From Sinorhizobium alkalisoli (GTDB lineage Bacteria; Pseudomonadota; Alphaproteobacteria; Rhizobiales; Rhizobiaceae): 64,000 bases of DNA. Position 1 is the first letter of the stretch. Each line of letters begins with the position of its first letter. A model generated the notes under the pieces. That model was not told where the DNA came from. It did not search any database and saw nothing but the letters and a program-made list of their open reading frames with translations. The position numbers were made by a program, and so were the translations under genes. The stretch lies in the NCBI RefSeq assembly GCF_008932245.1, contig NZ_CP034910.1, positions 868,001 through 932,000 of the forward strand, written 5' to 3'. Positions 51,237 to 60,697 of the stretch are shown one piece after another.

Positions 51237-51239
51237 ACG

Positions 51240-51283
51240 GATCACGATGATCCCGGGTGACGCGACCCGGGATCATCGTGATC
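51240..51283. repeat. 19-bp perfect inverted repeat upstream of bgsB
   Basis: GATCACGATGATCCCGGGT at 51240-51258 is matched exactly by its reverse complement at 51265-51283, with loop GACGCG. It lies about 230 bases before the bgsB start. There is no T-run on either side, so a protein-binding site, an RNA structure in a long leader, or the end of a small RNA are all possible. Confidence 0.75.
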
Positions 51284-51512
51284 GCTCCCGCATAGGCGCG
51301 GCAGATTGGAGCGCCGAGGTAACCTTTTGAATTGCGGCGTAATTCCTCGTGATCTCCGGCCGAAGAACGATGCAGCGGCCGGGACGCAGGCGGAAGGTCC
51401 GCATGGAGTTACTCGCATCCGGCGGGCAGGTCGGCCGGAGCCGGTTACATCTGGCGAGAAGGCTGGCCTCGTCGTAGAGCTTGCCACTGTTTGGAGTACG
51501 GACAAACGCTCG

Positions 51513-52745
51513 ATGATCCTGAACCACCGCATTACGCGCATCACGATCGGCGTTCTGCTGCTGGTGCTTGTGGCGGTCGTGCTGCTGCCCGGCTTGACCG
51601 GCTTTACAAGTCTGGATGGTACCGTCAATGCGCGCCTCGCAGTCGTCAACGCGCCGATCGACGGCGAGATCGCCGGGCCGCCCGCGCGAATCGGGACGCC
51701 GGTCAGCGAGGGCGAGGCGATCGCGGCCATTCGCAATTCGCGCGTCAGTCGATCGGTTCTTGCTTCCCTGCGCGCCGAACACGGAACCGCGCTGAGGCGC
51801 ATAGCGGCGCTCGAGCGCGAGCGTGACGCGCTGGTCCGGCTGCGCGATCAGCTCGCAGATCGGCTGGAAGTCTTCAAGAGCGCGACGATCGCCAGCCTGG
51901 AGAGGGAGCTCGAGATACTACGCAAACGGGTCGAGGTGGCCGAAGCGCAGGATACGGTCGCCCAGGTCGAGTTGGACCGTCGCCAGCAGTTGGAAACCAG
52001 AGGCATATTCACCCGCAAGATGGTGGAAGCGGCTCAGGCCGCCGGTGCCGCCGCGGGGGGTGAGGTGGAGATCAACAATCTCACCGCCGAATTGCTCGAG
52101 CAGCGCCTCGCCGCCGTGCGCAAGGGCATATTCGTGCTCGGCGACGGACAGAACGACGTGCCGTATTCCCGCCAGCGCCAGGACGAGGTGATCGTTCGCA
52201 TCAACGACCTCAATTCGCGGATCGCGGAAAACAGGACGCGGGCGAGCCAGATCGGAGTGCAGATCGCCGAGGAGGACCGGCGCGTGCGAAACCTGGAAGC
52301 GGCAACGGTGACATCGCCCTTCGATGGGGTCGTATGGAGCAGGAACATCGTCAGCGGCTCGAACGTCGTATTGAACAACGAGATGATGCGCATTCTCGAC
52401 TGCCGCGACCTTTACGTCGATATCCTCGTTCCGGAAGTCGACTATGACGAGATCTATCCGGGGCGCGAGGCGGAGATTCGGCTCCTCGGGCGCAGCGACG
52501 TGTTCAAGGGCCAGGTGCAAGCGGTGAAGGGCAGCTCCGCCGTCGTGGAAAAGGATCTGGTTGCCGCCACCATACCGGAAGCCGACGAGCGCAACGCCCG
52601 GATCCGGATCCTGCTTGCTCCATCTGCGCTCAATACCGACTTCGCCAATTTCTGCCAGGTCGGCCGGACGGTACACGTGCGCATTTCGAAGCGCACGGTC
52701 CGGTTCTCGCAATGGATTGAAAGCCTGTGGTTCAGTCTCTTCTAG
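51513..52745 (+). CDS. bgsB: BgsB, HlyD-like membrane fusion protein for mixed-linkage beta-glucan export
   Basis: 410 residues from the ATG at 51513, whose ribosome site is weak (GGAG 17 bases away), so the start is uncertain. TM helix about 8-30; then a lipoyl half-motif (NAPIDGEIAGPPARIGTPVS), a long coiled coil about 75-250, the second half-motif (VTSPFDGVVWSRNIVSGSNV) and a beta-barrel domain. It overlaps bgsA by 19 bases. In S. meliloti BgsB works with BgsA to make and export linear mixed-linkage beta-glucan; the adaptor role follows from this family. Confidence 0.9.
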   Translation: MILNHRITRITIGVLLLVLVAVVLLPGLTGFTSLDGTVNARLAVVNAPIDGEIAGPPARIGTPVSEGEAIAAIRNSRVSRSVLASLRAEHGTALRRIAALERERDALVRLRDQLADRLEVFKSATIASLERELEILRKRVEVAEAQDTVAQVELDRRQQLETRGIFTRKMVEAAQAAGAAAGGEVEINNLTAELLEQRLAAVRKGIFVLGDGQNDVPYSRQRQDEVIVRINDLNSRIAENRTRASQIGVQIAEEDRRVRNLEAATVTSPFDGVVWSRNIVSGSNVVLNNEMMRILDCRDLYVDILVPEVDYDEIYPGREAEIRLLGRSDVFKGQVQAVKGSSAVVEKDLVAATIPEADERNARIRILLAPSALNTDFANFCQVGRTVHVRISKRTVRFSQWIESLWFSLF

Positions 52746-54721
52746 CTCTGGTGCCAACCCTTGCGGTCGTCGCCATCTTCCTGATCGGACCCTTTAACTG
52801 GTCGCGTCATCGAAGCTGGGCGCGCACCGTCACCTGTGCTTTCGTCGGATTGGTCGCCCTGCGCTACATGGCCTGGCGTCTCACCGAGACCGTACTTCCC
52901 TATCCCCGGGACGGTGTGAATTTCTATTGGGTGTGGTTCGTCTTCATCGTCGAAGCGCTCGCCTTCATCGAGGTCGTGCTCTTCCTGATCCTGATGGGCC
53001 GCTACGTCGACCGCAGCGCCGAGGCGGACCGGCTCGGGCGGTCGTTCTTCCAGCGCCGGCAGAGCGAACTGCCCGCGGTCGACGTTTTCATCCCGAGCTA
53101 CAACGAGCCGCTCGACGTCCTCGAAAGAACGATCGTCGGCGCGCTGGCACTTGACTATCCGAAGGACAAGCTGAAGGTCTATGTGCTCGACGACGGACGT
53201 CGCGACTGGCTCAAGGCCTTCTGCGAGGGCCGCGGCGCGATCCATGTAACCCGAAGCGACAATGCGCATGCCAAGGCCGGCAACATGAACAACGGCCTGA
53301 AGGTGCGTTCCGGTGACTTCGTAGCCATCTTCGATGCAGACTTCGTGCCCTATCGGAATTTCCTCAGGCGGACCCTGCCTTTCTTTTCGGATGAGACGAT
53401 CGGCATCGTGCAGACGCCCCAGCACTTCTTCAACGTCGACCCGGTACAATCCAATCTCGGCCTCGAGAACATCTGGCCCGACGAGCAGCGGCTGTTCTTC
53501 GACGAGATCGCGCCTAGCCGCGACGGCTGGGACGTGAGCTTCTGCTGCGGCTCCTGCTCGATCGCGCGACGCAAGGCCGTGGACGCGATCGGCGGCTTTC
53601 CGACCGAATCGATCACCGAGGACCTGCTCACCACGCTGTCGATGCTGAACAAGGGATACAAGACCCGCTACCTGAACGAGCGCCTGTCCATGGGGCTGGC
53701 GGCCGAAAACCTGACCGGCTATTTCGTGCAGCGGGAACGCTGGTGCCAGGGGGGCATCCAGACGCTCTACCTGCACAATGGCCCGCTCCTCGGACCGGGA
53801 CTTTCCCTTTTCCAGAGAATCATGTTTCTACCGCTCTCCTGGCTCGTTCAGTATCTCGTACGCTTCGTCGTCCTCCTCGTGCCGGTCATCTATCTCTGGT
53901 TTGGGGCGCTGCCACTCTATTTCACCGGCGTTGAGGACTATGTGTCCCACCAGGTGCCGCTGCTTGCGGCCTATTTCCTGTTGATGCTGTGGATCACGCC
54001 GACCCGCTACCTGCCGGTGGTCTCCAGCGCCGTCGGGACCTTCGCGGCCTTCCGCATGCTGCCGACGGTGATCTCGAGCCTGGTGCGGCCGTTCGGCAAG
54101 CCGTTCAAGGTGACTCCCAAAGGCAGCGGCAATGAGGAAAATGTCTTCGACGCTTACACCTTCACCTGGATTGCCGGCTTCATCATCGTGACCGCGGTCG
54201 GTCTCGTGATCAACATCGTCCCGGAAACGGCGCGCATCGAGGGCGCCTTTTCGGTGATCGCGGCGCTGTGGGCCGGGATCAACATCGTCGTGCTCGTCAT
54301 CGCTTCCCTGATCTGTTTCGAGAAGCCGCGGCGCCTCTTTCAGGCATTCAAACTGGACGAGCCCGTCAGCGTCGACGGCTCGCAGGGCCGCCTCGTCAGC
54401 CTTTCCCTCGAAAAGGCAGTGGTCGCGGTTCCGACCGAAGCGCGATTCCAATCCACATGCGTGCGGCTCGACATCGACGGCTTTGCGCCGATCGGGGCCG
54501 AACTCAGGCAGGTGACGCAACGGCGCGGCGACATAAGCCGCTCCGGCGACAAGCGGCGCTACTATCTCCATCTTCACTTCGGGCTTGAAGGCGCGGAGCG
54601 GGACAAGATGATCGTCAAGCTCTATACGGGGCGCTATTCCCAGGACATTCCGGATATCGACAAAGTAGCCGTCTCCGTGAACCTGCTGCTGCGCGCCTTC
54701 GGGCGCACGCGCACAGCCTGA
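52727..54721 (+). CDS. bgsA: BgsA, c-di-GMP-activated mixed-linkage beta-glucan synthase
   Basis: 664 residues from a GTG inside the end of bgsB. Several TM helices flank a GT2 domain with PSYNEPLDVLERTIVGALAL, DDGRRDW, the DxD motif in FDADFVPYRN, SITEDLLT and QRERWCQGG (QxxRW), as in cellulose and curdlan synthases. The about 140-residue C-terminal cytoplasmic part lacks the RxxxR and D/NxSxxG motifs of PilZ; in S. meliloti BgsA this tail binds c-di-GMP by a non-PilZ mode. It makes (1-3)(1-4)-beta-glucan. Confidence 0.93.
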   Translation: MVQSLLALVPTLAVVAIFLIGPFNWSRHRSWARTVTCAFVGLVALRYMAWRLTETVLPYPRDGVNFYWVWFVFIVEALAFIEVVLFLILMGRYVDRSAEADRLGRSFFQRRQSELPAVDVFIPSYNEPLDVLERTIVGALALDYPKDKLKVYVLDDGRRDWLKAFCEGRGAIHVTRSDNAHAKAGNMNNGLKVRSGDFVAIFDADFVPYRNFLRRTLPFFSDETIGIVQTPQHFFNVDPVQSNLGLENIWPDEQRLFFDEIAPSRDGWDVSFCCGSCSIARRKAVDAIGGFPTESITEDLLTTLSMLNKGYKTRYLNERLSMGLAAENLTGYFVQRERWCQGGIQTLYLHNGPLLGPGLSLFQRIMFLPLSWLVQYLVRFVVLLVPVIYLWFGALPLYFTGVEDYVSHQVPLLAAYFLLMLWITPTRYLPVVSSAVGTFAAFRMLPTVISSLVRPFGKPFKVTPKGSGNEENVFDAYTFTWIAGFIIVTAVGLVINIVPETARIEGAFSVIAALWAGINIVVLVIASLICFEKPRRLFQAFKLDEPVSVDGSQGRLVSLSLEKAVVAVPTEARFQSTCVRLDIDGFAPIGAELRQVTQRRGDISRSGDKRRYYLHLHFGLEGAERDKMIVKLYTGRYSQDIPDIDKVAVSVNLLLRAFGRTRTA

Positions 54722-54869
54722 TGTATGTCGAGCGCGCGGCGCCGTCGTCACAATGGAAGACAGACGACCGGCCCCGGATGCGCGTTGGGGCCGGCCGTGA
54801 TGCTTCAGGTCGCCTCGGTTTCGAGGCCCGGAGTGGTACAGCCGCCGCAGGCCGAAGCTGACGCCGGCA

Positions 54870-56909
54870 TCAGAATTCCTCCCAATCGGAGGCAACCGCC
54901 GCTGCGGCTGTGCCGCGGCCGCCGAAGGCGCCGGCGAGCTTGCGGGAAAGCGCGCGGGCGGGTGAGGTGACCGGTTTGCTGTCCGGGGCGGCGATGCGCG
55001 GTGCCGCCGTGCCGGCGTCGATCCTGAAGCGGGCGATCAGCCGCGCGAGGTTCGCCGCCTCGTCGGCGAGCCGGTTGGTCGCCGCCGTCGATTCCTCCAC
55101 CATCGCCGCGTTCTGCTGCGTCGTCTGGTCCATCTGGTTGACCGCGGTCGAGACTTCGGAAAGCCCCGTCGACTGCTCGCGGGCGGCGGTGGCGATCGAA
55201 TGCACATGCTCGTTGATCTTGACGACATGGCCCCGGATCAGGCCGAGCGCCTCGCCGGTCGCCGTCACCAGCTTCACTCCGGAATGGACCTCGTCGCCCG
55301 AGCGCGAGATCAAGGCCTTGATGTCCTTGGCGGCATTGGCCGAGCGCTGGGCGAGCTCGCGCACCTCCTGGGCGACGACGGCAAAGCCCTTGCCGGCGTC
55401 TCCGGCGCGGGCCGCCTCGACGCCGGCGTTGAGCGCCAGCAGGTTCGTCTGGAAGGCGATCTCGTCGATGACGTTGATGATCTGGCCGATCTCGCCGGAG
55501 GCCTGCTCGATCTTGCCCATCGCCGAGACCGCATCCTTGACGACGGCGCTCGACTGTTCGGTGCTTTTGCGCGCCTCGTCCACCATGTGGCTGGCTTCCG
55601 TCGCCCGCTCGGTCGAGCTCTTCACCGCCGCGGTGATCTCTTCGAGTGCCGAGGAGGTTTCCTCCAGCGAGGCGGCCTGCTGCTCGGTGCGCTTGGAAAG
55701 ATCGCCCGAGGCGACGCGCATCTCGCCGGCCCCGCCATTGATCGTGTCGATCGCAGCGCGCACCTCGCCAAGCACCGAGCGCAGGTTCGCCATCGTCTGG
55801 TTGACGTTGGTCTGAAGCTCGCCGAAGGCGCCCTGGAACTCGCCGCGCATGGTTTCGGTCAAGTCTCCCTCGGCCAGCGCCGAGATCACCCGGCGGGTTT
55901 CGGCGACGCCCTTGTCGACCGAGGTCACCAGTTCGTTCACCTGGGCGGCGAAGCGGTTGAGGTCGGCATTGTCGTAGTCCCTGGTGATGCGCCTGGTGAA
56001 ATCGCCGGCAACCGCCGCCTGGACCACCTCGCCGATGTTCGACTGCAGATCGGCGCTCTTTGCCTGCAGTGCGGCTTCGTGGGCGTTCAGGTCACGCACC
56101 TTGATGCCGTTCTCCTTGAACACCTCGACGGCGCGGGCCATCTCGCCGATTTCGTCTTGGCGCTTCGTGAAGGGAATGTCCGCCTCGAGATTGCCCTCGG
56201 CAAGCTCGCTCATGCTGCCCGTCAGGCTGCCGATCGGACGGGCGATCGACCGTGCGCCGAAGATTGCGGATCCGATCAACAGCAGCACCATCACCAATGC
56301 CATGGCATTGTTGACCAGGCTGGCAGTCGATTGGATCTGCCGGCGCTCTTCGATTGCCGCCGCGGTGTTGGTCTTGGCAGTTTCGACCCCGACGTCGACC
56401 GTCTTCGTCATGACTTCCGCCGTCGAGTCGAGCGAGAAGCGAAGCTCCTTTTCCTTGGCTTCGAGGCTGGCATCGGCGGACACCGTGCCAAGCTTGGCTT
56501 CGATCACCTTGGCCAGTTCCTGACCCGCGCCAAAATACGATTCGGCTTCTTCCTTGATCGACTTCACCCGGTCCTGGTTGGCCCGGATTGTCAGCTGAGC
56601 GAACGCCTCGTCGAGATATTTCTGCACGGAAGCGTAGCGCTCCTGCAGGGCGATCTTCGCCGTGGCTACCTCTCCCGCCGTCTGGGCCAGACGCAGGTCG
56701 CGCGTGGCGATCTGCATGCCGCGCACGGAGGCCTTGGCGTCGACCAGGCTGCGGGCGATGTCTGCCTGGACACGTCCACGCGTGATCGCATCATTGACTT
56801 TCTGCTCCAGGTGCCAGCTCGCAATGGTGATGATGACCATTGCGAGTATGCCCGCTCCGGACATGAGTGCGAGCTTGGCGGTGATGCGCGTGAAAATTTT
56901 GGAAAGCAT
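54870..56909 (-). CDS. Methyl-accepting chemotaxis protein
   Basis: 679 residues from the ATG at 56909. TM1 about 13-33 ([20 protein letters not shown]), helical periplasmic domain about 34-220, TM2 about 225-245, HAMP domains to about 385, then the MCP signalling domain with the hairpin tip [20 protein letters not shown] and [20 protein letters not shown]. The tail ends SDWEEF, the pentapeptide tether for CheR/CheB. It couples a periplasmic ligand to CheA/CheW. The same pentapeptide closes the deleted receptor at 18314. Ligand unknown. Confidence 0.95.
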   Translation of the reverse strand: MLSKIFTRITAKLALMSGAGILAMVIITIASWHLEQKVNDAITRGRVQADIARSLVDAKASVRGMQIATRDLRLAQTAGEVATAKIALQERYASVQKYLDEAFAQLTIRANQDRVKSIKEEAESYFGAGQELAKVIEAKLGTVSADASLEAKEKELRFSLDSTAEVMTKTVDVGVETAKTNTAAAIEERRQIQSTASLVNNAMALVMVLLLIGSAIFGARSIARPIGSLTGSMSELAEGNLEADIPFTKRQDEIGEMARAVEVFKENGIKVRDLNAHEAALQAKSADLQSNIGEVVQAAVAGDFTRRITRDYDNADLNRFAAQVNELVTSVDKGVAETRRVISALAEGDLTETMRGEFQGAFGELQTNVNQTMANLRSVLGEVRAAIDTINGGAGEMRVASGDLSKRTEQQAASLEETSSALEEITAAVKSSTERATEASHMVDEARKSTEQSSAVVKDAVSAMGKIEQASGEIGQIINVIDEIAFQTNLLALNAGVEAARAGDAGKGFAVVAQEVRELAQRSANAAKDIKALISRSGDEVHSGVKLVTATGEALGLIRGHVVKINEHVHSIATAAREQSTGLSEVSTAVNQMDQTTQQNAAMVEESTAATNRLADEAANLARLIARFRIDAGTAAPRIAAPDSKPVTSPARALSRKLAGAFGGRGTAAAAVASDWEEF

Positions 56910-57585
56910 TGCAACCGTCCTTCTGGATCGCTGCAAAAAGGTTTCATGGCTTCTGGCAGGCGAGTGGGAAAGAGGGCCGATCGAGTCATTCGCCCGGCTG
57001 GGGTCGTGCCCGTTTACCGTGGAAAAGCGTCGCCGCAGCGCCGCAACCCGAGGTCGCACGTTTTCGACCTGCTCGCATACATTGACCGCAATGGTTACTA
57101 ATTTACTCTTTTCTCTTGTATAAATTTTCTATTGTCGCGCTATACGGATAGGGATGCGCAGGCGGGATAGTCCGGATTGGCTCAAGCAGTCGGAATGAGC
57201 GCCTATTAAGTGGGCACTTATGCCAACAGTTGCCAATTTTTGAGCAGCTCGGCCGTGGCCATCACCTGCGCCGTTCGAATTCGTTAGCGCATCGGTCCGA
57301 AAAATCGGAGCCGATTCTCCCAAAGCTCGATGCGCAGTTTCAAAGAGTTACAGCGCCATTGCGCGTCTGAAACGACGCGCGGAGCTGTAGGTGTTGTCGC
57401 TTTGGCATGCTCCTTGCTTCCGTTTTGACGAGCCCGGGCAGAAGCCGCCGGTGGCGCCCAATGGCGGGCGCCAGGAGCAGAGTCGCTGGTGAGGTCAGGC
57501 GCCGATGCGTGCAGACCGCTGTTCGAGGCATCCCCAGTAGTCAACGAGTTGAATGGCGCGATTGCGACGCGCGCCGGGAGAAGCG
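56910..57585. other. Intergenic region between the MCP and MFS genes
   Basis: About 675 bases. The part at 57090-57135 is A+T-rich and probably carries the MCP promoter. A family A palindrome lies at 57341-57391. The remainder up to the MFS start shows no gene with a supporting ribosome site. Confidence 0.5.
57341..57391. repeat. Dispersed palindrome, family A, good copy
   Basis: CAAAGAGTTACAGCGCCATT, GCGCGTCT, loop, then ACGCGCGGAGCTGTAGG. The outer TTACAGC/GCTGTAG arms and inner GCGCGTC/ACGCGC arms pair. It stands alone in the long gap between the MCP and MFS genes. Confidence 0.75.
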
Positions 57586-58857
57586 ATGTCCGCTCTGCAC
57601 CAGACCCATAAGATCTCTCTGAACGACCAGTCCCGTGCCCTGTGGATCTCCACGGCCGCTTTCACCATCTGTTTTGCCGTATGGACAATCTTTTCCATCA
57701 TCGGCGTGCGCATCAAGGACGAGCTAGGTCTCAGCGAGGCGCAGTTCGGCCTGCTGATCGGTACGCCGATCCTCACCGGCTCCCTGGTGCGGATCGTCCT
57801 CGGCATCTGGACCGGTCGCTTCGGCGGCAGGCTCGTCTATACCGTCACCATGGTCGCTGCGGCAGTGGCCACCTTCCTGCTCGCCCATGCCACGACCTAT
57901 CCGCAGATGCTTCTTGCGGGCCTCGGCGTTGGCCTTGCGGGCGGTTCCTTTGCCGTCGGCGTCGCCTATGTTTCGCCCTTCTTTCCGCCGCAAAGGCAGG
58001 GCACGGCGCTCGGCATCTTCGGTGCCGGCAATGTCGGCGCGGCGGTGACCAAGTTCCTCGCGCCGCTCCTCCTTGTGCCTTTCGGCTGGCAGGTGGTGGC
58101 CGAGGTCTGGGCCGCCGTCCTGTTGCTGACGGCGATCGTCTTCTGGTTCACGACCAATGATGATCCACAATTCCGCGCCCGCCGCTCTGGCCGCGCGCCG
58201 CGCAAGGGACTGGCAGCCGAATTCGCGCCGCTCCGGAATGTGCAGGTCTGGCGTTTCGCGCTCTATTATTTCTTTGCCTTCGGCGGCTTCGTCGCCCTTG
58301 CGCTCTGGCTGCCGCGCTATCTCGTCAGCGTCTATGATTTCCGCATCGAGACGGCGGGCATGATCGCGGCCGCCTATTCGATCCCGGGCAGCATCTTTCG
58401 CGCCTATGGCGGCGCGCTTTCCGACAGGATCGGCGCGCGCAGGATCATGTATGCGGTGTTTGCCGTATCCGCCGTGGCGACGCTCATCTTGTCCGTCCCG
58501 GCAGGCCATGGCCGCGGGGCGGTCCCGATCGACGTCACGCCGGCTCTCTTCGTCGTCACCATCTTTGTGCTCGGCTTCGTCATGAGCCTCGGAAAGGCGG
58601 CCGTCTACAAGCACATCCCCGCCTATTACCCCAAGCACGTGGGCGCGGTCGGCGGCGTCGTCGGCATGATGGGGGGCCTCGGCGGCTTCGTCCTGCCGAT
58701 CGCCTTCGGCGTCCTCAAGGACATGACCGGCCTCTGGTCGAGCTGCTTCATGCTGCTCTTCGCCATCGTTGCCATCTCGCTCCTCTGGATGAACGCTTCG
58801 ATCCGGCAGTTCAAGCGGAACCCGGAGGCAGCCCCGGCCGGCGCCTTCGCTCGATAG
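57586..58857 (+). CDS. NarK/NNP-type MFS transporter (nitrate/nitrite)
   Basis: 423 residues from the ATG at 57586 (GGGAGAAG upstream), with 12 predicted TM helices. The family motifs are GSLVRIVLGIWTGRFGGRLV, and the nitrate-signature stretch FGAGNVGAAVTKFLAPLLLV in the fifth helix. VVGMMGGLGGFVLPIAFGVL is the second signature. These define the nitrate/nitrite porter family. No nitrate reductase lies nearby, and the adjacent amidohydrolase suggests the substrate might be another nitrogen source. A strong terminator follows. Confidence 0.88.
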   Translation: MSALHQTHKISLNDQSRALWISTAAFTICFAVWTIFSIIGVRIKDELGLSEAQFGLLIGTPILTGSLVRIVLGIWTGRFGGRLVYTVTMVAAAVATFLLAHATTYPQMLLAGLGVGLAGGSFAVGVAYVSPFFPPQRQGTALGIFGAGNVGAAVTKFLAPLLLVPFGWQVVAEVWAAVLLLTAIVFWFTTNDDPQFRARRSGRAPRKGLAAEFAPLRNVQVWRFALYYFFAFGGFVALALWLPRYLVSVYDFRIETAGMIAAAYSIPGSIFRAYGGALSDRIGARRIMYAVFAVSAVATLILSVPAGHGRGAVPIDVTPALFVVTIFVLGFVMSLGKAAVYKHIPAYYPKHVGAVGGVVGMMGGLGGFVLPIAFGVLKDMTGLWSSCFMLLFAIVAISLLWMNASIRQFKRNPEAAPAGAFAR

Positions 58858-58964
58858 TCTGTTTCGAACGCGTCCAGCCGACCGCGGCCGCACAGGCGGC
58901 CGCCGCGTCAGCACGCAATCCTTCTCACCTTCCCCGCAGGGACACGCCAAATGCCCTGCCCACT

Positions 58965-58995
58965 GCCCGGCCCCTTCGGGGAGCCGGGCATTTTT
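58965..58995 (+). terminator. Rho-independent terminator after the MFS gene
   Basis: GCCCGGCCCC, loop TTCG, then GGGGAGCCGGGC with one bulged A, followed by ATTTTT. It lies about 110 bases after the MFS stop. Confidence 0.9.
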
Positions 58996-59028
58996 CAACC
59001 TCTCGGCACCGTCCCCCATGAAGGCTGG

Positions 59029-59229
59029 TCAGACGGTCCGGATCATCTCCCAGATTTTCTCTGGATCCCTGATGCCCGCTTGGTATAGCTCGATGACCTT
59101 TCTGGCGAGCTGGTCGGCCTCTTCGCTGCCGATCGCCAGGTTGCGCTCCCGCAGGGCCCTGTCGAGCACCTCCTCGAGGATCACCAGTTCGTCCGGGTGT
59201 ATGGGATAGTCGCGAAAACTATTGAACAC
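59029..59229 (-). CDS. Small conserved-looking hypothetical protein
   Basis: 66 residues from a GTG at 59229 with GAGGAG seven bases upstream; a longer frame to 59352 lacks such a site and overlaps the amidohydrolase gene. The sequence is acidic and helical: YPIHPDELVILEEVLDRAL, EEADQLARKVIELYQAGIRD and EKIWEMIRTV. I recognise no named family. It is downstream of the amidohydrolase gene on the same strand. Confidence 0.65.
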   Translation of the reverse strand: MFNSFRDYPIHPDELVILEEVLDRALRERNLAIGSEEADQLARKVIELYQAGIRDPEKIWEMIRTV

Positions 59230-59308
59230 GGCCGGTCTCCTCTCCCTGCGGAGCGAGCTTGGGCGTAATACTAACATGCGAGCGCCCTCGATCCCGCTTT
59301 TTTTCCGC

Positions 59309-60610
59309 CTATTCCGCATCCGCCGAAAGGACAGGCGCGTAGTCGGAGCCATCCACCAGCCGAGGCCGCCCGTCGAGCATGAGTTCGCTGACGCGTGCCG
59401 GCGTGCGGGCGATGATCTTGCCGCGGCGGATCACGGCGAGGCGGCTGGGTTTCAGACGCAGTGCCTCCAACGGGTCGCGCGCCTCGAGGATGATGAGGTC
59501 GGCGTTGCAGCCCCTGTCGAGGCCGTAGCTCTCGATCCCCATGGTCCTTGCCGAATTCACGGTCAGCGCATCGAAGATCTTCTTGCGGTCCTCGATGCCG
59601 GCCATCTGGGCGACGTGGATCGCCATATGGCCGACCTCCAGCATGTCGGCCGAGCCCATCGCGTACCAGGGGTCCATCACGCAATCGTGGCCGAAGGAGA
59701 CGTTGAGGCCCGCCTCCATCAGCTCGCGCACGCGGGTGAGGCCGCGCCGCTTCGGATAGGTGTCGTGGCGGCCCTGCAGCATGATGTTGATCAGCGGATT
59801 GGGAATGACGTTGATCGCAGCCTCCGCCATCAGCGGAATGAGCTTGGAGACATAGTAATTATCCATGGAATGCATGGAGGTCAGATGCGATCCGGCAACA
59901 CGGCCCTGAAGCCCGAAGCGGATCGTCTCTTTCGCCAGCGTTTCGATGTGGCGCGACATCGGGTCGTCGGTCTCGTCGCAATGCATGTCGACCGGCAGCC
60001 CGCGCTCGGCGGCAATGCGGCAGAGCGCTTCGACGGAAGCGGCTCCGTCGCTCATCGTGCGCTCGAAATGCGGGATGCCGCCGACGACATCGACGCCCAT
60101 GTCGAGTGCCCGGTTCAAGGCCTCGACGGCGCCGGGCGAGCGGTAGTAGCCATCCTGCGGAAAGGCGACGAGCTGCAGGTCGATATAGGGGGCGACCCTG
60201 TCGCGGACTTCGAGCAGCGCCTCGACCGTCACCAGCCGCGGGTCGCTCGTGTCGACATGGCTGCGGATATGGAGCAGCCCCTGCGCGACCGCGAGGTCGC
60301 AATAGCGGAGCGCCCGCTCGACCAGCGCCTCGCGCGTCAGCGTCGGTCGGAGCTCGCCCCAAAGCGCGATGCCCTCGAGAAGCGTGCCGGAGCGGTTCAG
60401 TCGCGGCAGCCCGAGCGACAGCGTCGCGTCCATGTGGAAATGCGGGTCGACGAAGGGCGGCGAAACGAGCCGGCCAGTCGCGTCGATTTCCTCCCGCGCG
60501 GCCGCTTCGATCGTCGCGGCCACATCGGCGATCTTGTCGCCTCTGATAGCGATATCGACGCCGCTGCTGCCGTCCGGGAGATTTGCGTTTCGAATGATGA
60601 GGTCGAACAT
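59309..60610 (-). CDS. Cytosine deaminase-like amidohydrolase
   Basis: 433 residues. Metal ligands are visible in VDPHFHMDATL (HxH), MHCDETDD and FGHDCVMDPWYAMG (metal Asp). SHVDTSDPRLVTVEALLEV is typical of the CodA subgroup of the amidohydrolase superfamily, which deaminate cytosine or related heterocycles such as creatinine or ammelide. The gene lies 87 bases downstream of a LacI regulator in the same direction. The exact ring substrate cannot be told. Confidence 0.85.
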   Translation of the reverse strand: MFDLIIRNANLPDGSSGVDIAIRGDKIADVAATIEAAAREEIDATGRLVSPPFVDPHFHMDATLSLGLPRLNRSGTLLEGIALWGELRPTLTREALVERALRYCDLAVAQGLLHIRSHVDTSDPRLVTVEALLEVRDRVAPYIDLQLVAFPQDGYYRSPGAVEALNRALDMGVDVVGGIPHFERTMSDGAASVEALCRIAAERGLPVDMHCDETDDPMSRHIETLAKETIRFGLQGRVAGSHLTSMHSMDNYYVSKLIPLMAEAAINVIPNPLINIMLQGRHDTYPKRRGLTRVRELMEAGLNVSFGHDCVMDPWYAMGSADMLEVGHMAIHVAQMAGIEDRKKIFDALTVNSARTMGIESYGLDRGCNADLIILEARDPLEALRLKPSRLAVIRRGKIIARTPARVSELMLDGRPRLVDGSDYAPVLSADAE

Positions 60611-60697
60611 CACGGCACCGATCAGGGAGGTGGAGCAGGAAAGCTAACACGATAGGCACGCATGCGGCGAGCGGGTGAACGCTGAGTGTGCGGTTGG

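Larger units (their letters stand above)
50909..51512. other. bgs divergent regulatory region with tandem hairpins
   Basis: About 600 bases between the c-di-GMP/partner-switch operon and bgsB. It holds two consecutive strong inverted repeats (51205-51236 and 51240-51283), listed separately. No coding frame with a ribosome site is convincing. Both divergent promoters must lie here; I could not assign -35/-10 boxes with confidence. Confidence 0.5.

Noticed and set aside
55200..57101. 633-codon open frame on the plus strand
   Set aside because: It is the antisense image of the chemoreceptor gene; its translation has long His/Asp/Leu-rich stretches and no family motif.
59222..60655. 477-codon open frame on the plus strand
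   Set aside because: Antisense to the amidohydrolase gene, whose metal-binding motifs are intact on the minus strand.
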